From Pithys albifrons albifrons (lineage: Eukaryota; Chordata; Aves; Passeriformes; Thamnophilidae): a DNA stretch of 64,000 nucleotides. Position 1 is the stretch's first letter. Every line of letters starts with the position of its first letter. The notes beneath the pieces were generated by a model. It had not been told where the DNA came from, ran no database searches, and was given only the letters and a program-made list of their open reading frames with translations. The DNA lies in the NCBI RefSeq assembly GCF_047495875.1, contig NC_092463.1, positions 7,272,622 through 7,336,621 of the forward strand, written 5' to 3'. Below, piece after piece: positions 58,176 through 64,000 of this stretch. Made by a program: the position numbers and the translations under genes.

Positions 58176-60000
58176 AACCAGTTGGCATAAAATCAGGGCA
58201 GAGTCTCAGATCAAAATGTTCCCAAGTGGGACATGGCATCCAACAGCAAGTACTGCTGCATCAACACTGAGCAGCTCTGAGTGTGTTTTTCACAGATTTG
58301 CCAGCTTGGGTCCATCTTTGCTGAGTATTTGAAGACAGGAACCAGCAGTCCAAACACGTTTCTCTGCTGTTTTCTAAAGCAGGAGCTTTCTCCAGCCTTT
58401 TCATCAGCAGCTTGCTTTCCTCTTTGAAATCTTACCTGATGTATGTAAAATTAGTTCCAGCATTAACCCTTCTAAATTGGTGTGTGAATCCTCTGTGTGA
58501 GACTGTGCTCCACCTGAAAGAGCTGTTGATGCCACTTTTGATACCACTGAAGGGAACTTGTCAGGAGACAGCTCTGTGGTTTCTCTCCACTTCTGTGGTA
58601 GAAAACAAGAGTTAAATATTAAGAGGAAAGAAAAAAAAAAAGGGTGAAATGAATAAAAAATTTAAATCTTGAGTTCATCAGCCAAATTTTTAATATCTCT
58701 TAGATCTGTCTCTGCCCAGTTCAGCTTTGTTGTGCTTCCAGTATAATACTTGCTGCTCAACATGGCAAAACTTAAAGAAAAACTAGGGGGGCAATGATTT
58801 TTTTTTACACAACTGGATTTGTGACCCTTATCCTTCCCCTCATGCTGGTCTGTACTCCAGTCAATGAGCCTCTTGGAGTTTTGTTTTTGGAGAGAATTTG
58901 AGACACTAAATGCTACTTGAAAAAGATACTATAGCCAGATATTTGCAGTGTTTAGGTGTGAGTAAAGATCTGTAGATAAAATCTTTACATTAATTTTAAA
59001 AAAGGAGTAAAATACTTGAGAAGGCAAATGTTGATTTATTCTTCCTGAGAACATGGTAAGACAATGCATTGCAATAACCAGTACACATCCTGTTTCTGTG
59101 TTACTAACTGGTTTATGCTAATGAATTACAAAAATGTCTGTCATAAAATTAGACACATGCAGTATTTATATTAAGTTCCATAGCTGTACAGAAATATATC
59201 TGAGCAGGCAGCTTAGAAAAACCTAGATGTTAGCCAGATAGCTGTAAGTAACCCAAAACAAAGCATTAGGACAGACAAGGGGTTGGTAAAGATTTCACAG
59301 TAAAAGTATGGGAATTTAAGAATTCATCTGCTGAAAGATGCCTTAGTTTTCTTCTCTCCTTTCCACCCATTTGATGGTTGCATTTAGGAGCAGGTTCGCT
59401 ATACTTATAGTACAAGTACTTACACTTGTAGTGACTTTGAAGAGATACAAACTACTGGGTGGAAAAGCCACCTAGTGGTACAGTGAAATGATGCCAGGCA
59501 GGAGCAGGTACCTCTGAATTCGAAGAAGAGGTTTGTTCTCATGCTGGGGCACTGAGCAGTGACGTGCTTTAAAGGCTGTTATGACTCATAGGAGTTTGGA
59601 ATGTGTATTTTAGGTGCATGAAACCCACAAATAAGTTTTCCAAAGGACAGTACCATGAAACTTTGTTGGATCATTGCCTGTTCTATATATGCTGCATAGA
59701 CAATACAGTCTCATTTAGAGCTATTTCAGACAATCAGAAGACTATGAATCAGTTTGCCCCAGTTCTCTTTCCATTTGTCCAATTAAATGCAGGAGTTGTT
59801 CTAAGTCCAGCTGTCCGTAGCCCAGAAAGAGTAGAAAGCCTATAAAGAAAATGCCTGTTTGTACTATTTATTTTAATCTTCATTATGTCATGGCTTTAAG
59901 GCATGATAAGTCAGTGCCTTTACAGAGCTAAGGATGACCACTGGTTAGCCTTATCTCTGAATCCCACTGATGACTTTTCTGAGCATAATTTCTACATGTG
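58176..60000. other. Intergenic sequence, nothing recognised
   Basis: AT-rich unique sequence without recognisable genes or repeats. Confidence 0.45.
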
Positions 60001-60643
60001 TGTTATGGATTAGCCAGATGGGCCAAAAATTTAGGCTTTAAAGTTCAGACCAGGCCTGGGATTGTCAGCTGACTTGAGCTGGGCTGAGCTAGCTAACAGC
60101 TGACTTCTTCTAGCCAAAAATATTGTACTCCATACCATATTACATAATCTCAAAAGGGGTAAGAGCTGGTGTGGGAGTGGCTGGGGCAGTTGCTTCACAG
60201 CTGTGGTCCCAGCAAGACACACCCTGCCATCCCAGAAGAGATGGGGAGGCCCAAGCCCAGAGCACCAGCTGACCATCATGTTATCTTAGGGAAGTAAAAT
60301 GTTTGTTCTTAGCTTTTCTATCTGCTTAAGTCTGTCTCTGGGGAACTGACTTCTCTAGAAATGATTTGTAGTTAAAATGGTAGAATTTGTGTTTACTGGG
60401 AAGTGGGAAGTTATTTCTTGTTATACATAACTTGTGTAAGTGTGTGTTATGTTGTAGTTTCCTCTTAATTTTCTCTTTTCTGTATAAATACATGTAGTTA
60501 GTTTCAGCATAAACCTGGTTTAGAGTGGGTTTTTTCCCTCTCCCTCTTCTTTTTCCCTTAGCTGGTTTGGGGGAGGAGGAACCCTTTCTCTCTGTCTTGG
60601 ACACTTGGCGTTTTCCAAGCTGTTATGGGTTCAACCCAAGACA
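60001..60643 (+). mobile_element. Solo LTR, ERVL-type, with 5-bp target-site duplication
   Basis: The 643-bp element starts TGTTATGGATTAGCC and ends GGTTCAACCCAAGACA, the TG...CA form seen in passerine ERVL-like LTRs. The flanks ATGTG (59996-60000) and ATGTG (60644-60648) are identical. A TATA-like CTGTATAAATAC lies at about 60479. No retroviral genes are adjacent, so it is a recombined solo LTR. The 5-bp duplication is typical of ERVL-class integration. Confidence 0.85.
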
Positions 60644-60648
60644 ATGTG

Positions 60649-62124
60649 TTTTGAAAAGAGTTAGGAAAGCCATCCTATGTGGGACAACAAAGGTTCTCTC
60701 TGCAGCAAAAGGCTGCTGGGTGAGGCTGATCAGGGCAGTGCATGATTGACACATGGAATTCTGCCTCTTCAGAAAGGCTGAGAGGAGCTGGCAATGATCA
60801 CAACAGCTCCATTCCTTCAAGGCCCTTCCCCTCAGCACAAGCAGCACAGTTATTGCAAGAATGAAGGCATAACTCCCTTCAGCACATCAATGATTAAACC
60901 TGAGCCTGTGTAAAGAGCAATAGAATAGGCAGCGTATTCTTATCTAAATAGTCAAAATGCAAAGTTACAGCCCCTGTGCTGGAGGCTTGGTTTTCATAAT
61001 GTCAAGGTCTTTGCAGCTTTTTGCTTGAAGCAAAGTGTTCTCTGGTTTGCAAATTCACCTGTGAACACACAGATGAGGGGAGTTCTGCAGACATGGAGGG
61101 ATTAGCTCAGCACTGCATAGCCAGAACTCACAGGATTCTTCCACCTGTGCTGGTTGTCCAATGGGGATGTAGGGAGGGAGAAGGGAATGCCATGCCAAGC
61201 TACATCTGGGTTAGGTATCTGCTAAAAATCATGAGGCTGTGCAAGCAAACACACCTGAGTGCAGACCACCTGTAACACGTGCATCCAGCTCTGAGGATGA
61301 AGCAGCCCCTGTCACTGCCTACATCTAACAAAGAGTCACAGTGTGGGAAAGGGGATGTGGCAAAGCACTTGGCTCTGTGAGGGACAGATATGCATGAAGG
61401 GAACTATGAAGAAGACTCTTTAGGTAAATGAATTTCATCTTTCGATTGGGAGGCTTAACAAGTCAAGCTAGGCAATTAGAGTAATTACCCCTAAATGTTT
61501 AATTACATAAATGCATCTACAAATACACACCAGGCCTGAGGTTTACTCCATGTAGTAAATGCATAAATGTGCCAATCTGTGCATCAAATAAATCCGAGCA
61601 TTTATGAATGTGTGCTGACAGAACTGCATCTGCTGAGCTAAAAAGAGGAGTGAAAACATGCTGGAAAATATCTGCAAGTACTGGCACTGCCCAGTGGACA
61701 TGGAACTTGGTAGCCAGGGAGGTCGGGATGCGCAAGGACAACTAACCCAACAATTGCCTTGTGAGACCTGCTCCAAGCCATGCAGTGTTGCTCTGGACAC
61801 TAATTTCTTTCTTCTTTTTGCAGCACTTGGCCACCATAAGCCTTTTAGGCATCCTTGAGGCAGATGTGGTGTAGGCAAAAATAAACCTAAACCAGGGGAA
61901 TAGAAATCTGTGGCAAAGAGTAAAAAGGATTTTTCAGAGAAGTTTCTTTGCTGCCCTTCTACAATCCAAGTTCTCTGACCATTATTTCATTAATCAGTTA
62001 GTTTAAATCTTTTTTTTTAAAGTGTTAGTTCTGTGTGTTAGTAAATTTCACCTGGTACTTCTGCATCGCATCCCTCATGTTTTGTGGGGAGGTTTAAAGG
62101 GTCACAAATGAGCCTGTTCAATTT
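60649..62124. other. Intergenic sequence, nothing recognised
   Basis: No recognisable exon or repeat. Confidence 0.45.
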
Positions 62125-62290
62125 AATTGAATCACCATTTGTGAAGTCACCATCCCTGGAAGTGTTAAAAGAACATGTGGATATGGCACTTGAGGACATG
62201 GTGGTGGTGCTGGGTTGACAGTTGGACTTAATGATCCTAAGGGTCATTAACCATTAACCAAGGGTCAGCCTTAACCATGCCATGATTCTA
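62125..62290 (+). mobile_element. CR1 LINE 3' fragment
   Basis: Sense wording: GAAGTCACCATCCCTGGAAG, TGGATATGGCACTTGAGGAC, ATGGTGGTGGTGCTGGGTTG and GTTGGACTTAATGATCC, ending CATGATTCTAAT. A short internal duplication (GGTCATTAACCATTAACCAAGGGTCAG) is present. Confidence 0.85.
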
Positions 62291-62344
62291 ATCTGGTAGG
62301 AAAGTGCTGCTTGACAAGGACAGCAAGAACACAGGCATAGCCTG

Positions 62345-62427
62345 ATTTCCCTGCTCGAGCAGAGAGGTTGGACCAGGTGACCCACTGTAGTCCCTTCCAA
62401 CCTTATCCATTCTGTGATTCTGTGAAC
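62345..62427 (+). mobile_element. CR1 LINE 3' tip
   Basis: Sense wording: GAGGTTGGACCAGGTGACCC, AGTCCCTTCCAACCTTATCC and ATTCTGTGATTCTGTGAACC. Confidence 0.88.
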
Positions 62428-62879
62428 CTGTAAGTTACTGATCCATAAAAAACTACTGTAAACCTTGAGGAAGGATAGATTAAAGGGAGCCTGTATTTTG
62501 GGAGCTGTACATCAGCCCTTCTTTGTACAGCCCTGACTACACACCTGGGAAATGAACCCTTCTGCTTCCATTGCTTTCTGCTTCTTGTACACTCACTTGT
62601 GCTTTATGGGCACACAATGGGGATGAAAATAAGCCACTGTTGGTAAACAAGTGAAAAAGGAGCATTGCTGCTTAGTCACCTTGAGTGGAGAGTGGAGATT
62701 TCCTGAGCCTTGGCAATGAAATCAGATACCTGTGTGGGTGATAATGTTAATGGGAAAGAGTTAATGGGACTGGGAGGTGTTGGACCAGGAACATTCAAGG
62801 GAAGCTGTGACATGAGCTGGCACATGTAAAGAGGCAGCAGCTTTACCACCTCCATGTTTTCGTAGCACAGAGAGAGTAT

Positions 62880-63010
62880 TCACAGAATTTTCTGAGTTGC
62901 AAGGGACCCACAAAGATCATCAAGTCCAACTCCTAAGTGAATGGTCCATATGGTGATTGAACCCACTACCCTTGGCATATACTAGCATGATGCTCCAACA
63001 AACTGAGCCA
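62880..63010 (-). mobile_element. tRNA-Ile/CR1 SINE (TguSINE1-like), diverged copy
   Basis: On the minus strand: TGGCTCAGTTTGTTGGAGC (A box), CCAAGGGTAGTGGGTTCAAT (B box), then a CR1-like tail (GATGATCTTTGTGGGTCC, CAACTCAGAAAATTCTG). It is more diverged than the copies at 13.1 and 30.3 kb. Confidence 0.87.
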
Positions 63011-64000
63011 GCACACTCCTCATTTATGTTAGGCAGAGTGCAGTGTTGCTGTCTGTAAGTCTTAAGGTGGGTGTGCTTTGTCTGGGTGTCTGAAAAGAGA
63101 AAATAAATACATAAGAGTGTATGGTGAGTCTGTAATACTGATACTATTGCGGCCAAAGAGGCAATGCTGGAAATTGGTTTTCAGTCTCTGGATCTGGCAC
63201 TGGGGACTGGAAGGGAATACCAGCAGGCAGCCAAGTGCAGACGTGATTGCCTGTTCAATACACATCGCTGCTTCCACATAGTCCACTTTACTGAGCAAAC
63301 ACAGCTTGGGGCTGGCAGGGATTACTGTTTGTCCTCTTCCAGCTGCTGCAGCTTTGCTTTGTCTGTCAGTAGCTTTGCTGAGTTTCAATTTAGGGTCCCA
63401 ATAAAGCTTAAACAAAGCTCCAAACTGCGAAGTCAAACAAAGGAGAGAAAAAAAGATAATGAAATGTAATGGGTAAAATAGTGTTGTATGACTACAATGA
63501 CTTGGGATACCGGGACCTGCTCGTGAAGACAGTTTGCTTTAACTGAAGCTACCACAGTGGAAATAACTTCAGAAAAGCACTCCTGCTCTTCAGTGTTTCC
63601 GTGGGCATCTACAGTGTGGTGATGAGAGCATTCAGCATCCCTCGGCATCCAAGTCCTGCCACTCTCGCCCAGCCAGGCAGAGCCTTGTGGGGCCTGCAAG
63701 GCTCTGCAGCAGCTGAAAGGGATACTGTGAGACACAAGACCCTTTATTTGGGGAGAAGCTTTATTGTCTCTTTGATACACTCCCAGAGCAGAAAACATGA
63801 GTCAAGTATTTACCTTGAGATTTAGGCTGAGCACTACAGCAATCCTGAACAATAGAGTTCTCTATTAGCGTTAGGTTTTAATTAATAAACCTAAACTGAG
63901 GAATGCTTTAGCTCTCTCTGTAACTTAACTCATTGTTTAAGGTCTTGATTAAATTTTTTCTTTGTCACAAAGCAGGGTGTATTTTGTACATTTTCTTTGC
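63011..64000. other. Intergenic sequence, nothing recognised
   Basis: Open frames of up to 124 codons overlap on both strands and have no recognisable domain. The neighbouring gene expected from conserved order (SYNE2) is not visible. Confidence 0.4.

Noticed and set aside
1..64000. CRISPR arrays, bacterial operons, ribosome binding sites, phage or plasmid functions
   Set aside because: The spliced gene, LINE/SINE/LTR content and CpG islands show vertebrate nuclear DNA; the tandem arrays have no spacer structure.

Overview
The window looks like a bird nuclear genome, most likely a passerine. It is non-coding apart from one gene. The interspersed repeats are mainly CR1 LINE 3' ends of several ages. 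Three short elements join a tRNA-Ile-like head to a CR1-like tail, the architecture described for the songbird SINE TguSINE1. There are also LTRs of endogenous-retrovirus type. Taxonomy is inferred from these repeats only.

The only protein-coding gene I can support is SGPP1 (sphingosine-1-phosphate phosphatase 1), on the minus strand. It has three coding exons: exon 1 at 41577-42194 inside a CpG island, exon 2 at 29742-29831 and exon 3 at 26994-27545. Both introns are phase 0 with GT/AG sites, and the exons join into a 419-residue protein carrying all three PAP2-type phosphatase motifs. In human, the WDR89 and PPP2R5E genes lie downstream of SGPP1 and SYNE2 lies upstream in the opposite direction. 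If that order is kept, the CpG island at about 12.1-12.5 kb could be a minus-strand promoter for the next gene (WDR89 is the candidate), and 42.6-64 kb would be SGPP1-SYNE2 intergenic DNA.

Layout: 1-10.6 kb holds scattered CR1 and a CpG-bearing patch at 6.9-7.2 kb. From 10.87 to 13.53 kb an unusual block packs a 22-bp minisatellite, a GC-rich 149-bp higher-order repeat, the second CpG island, a 35-bp tandem repeat and a 22/32-bp minisatellite split by a SINE. 13.5-25 kb is mostly unique, with one CR1 and one 22-bp minisatellite. 25-42.6 kb is SGPP1 with its introns, probable 3' UTR and promoter, followed by a polypyrimidine tract. 42.8-64 kb is repeat-rich intergenic DNA: CR1 of different ages, two related LTRs in opposite orientation, an ERVL-type solo LTR with a perfect 5-bp target duplication, and two copies of a composite element.

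The most interesting observation is that composite element, at 43306-43605 (minus) and 46803-47152 (plus). Both copies share a 5S-rRNA-like segment and a roughly 200-bp body with two potential hairpins. The second copy is also preceded by a tRNA-Gln(CTG)-like sequence. I do not recognise it as a named family, and it may be an undescribed Pol III-derived retroposon.
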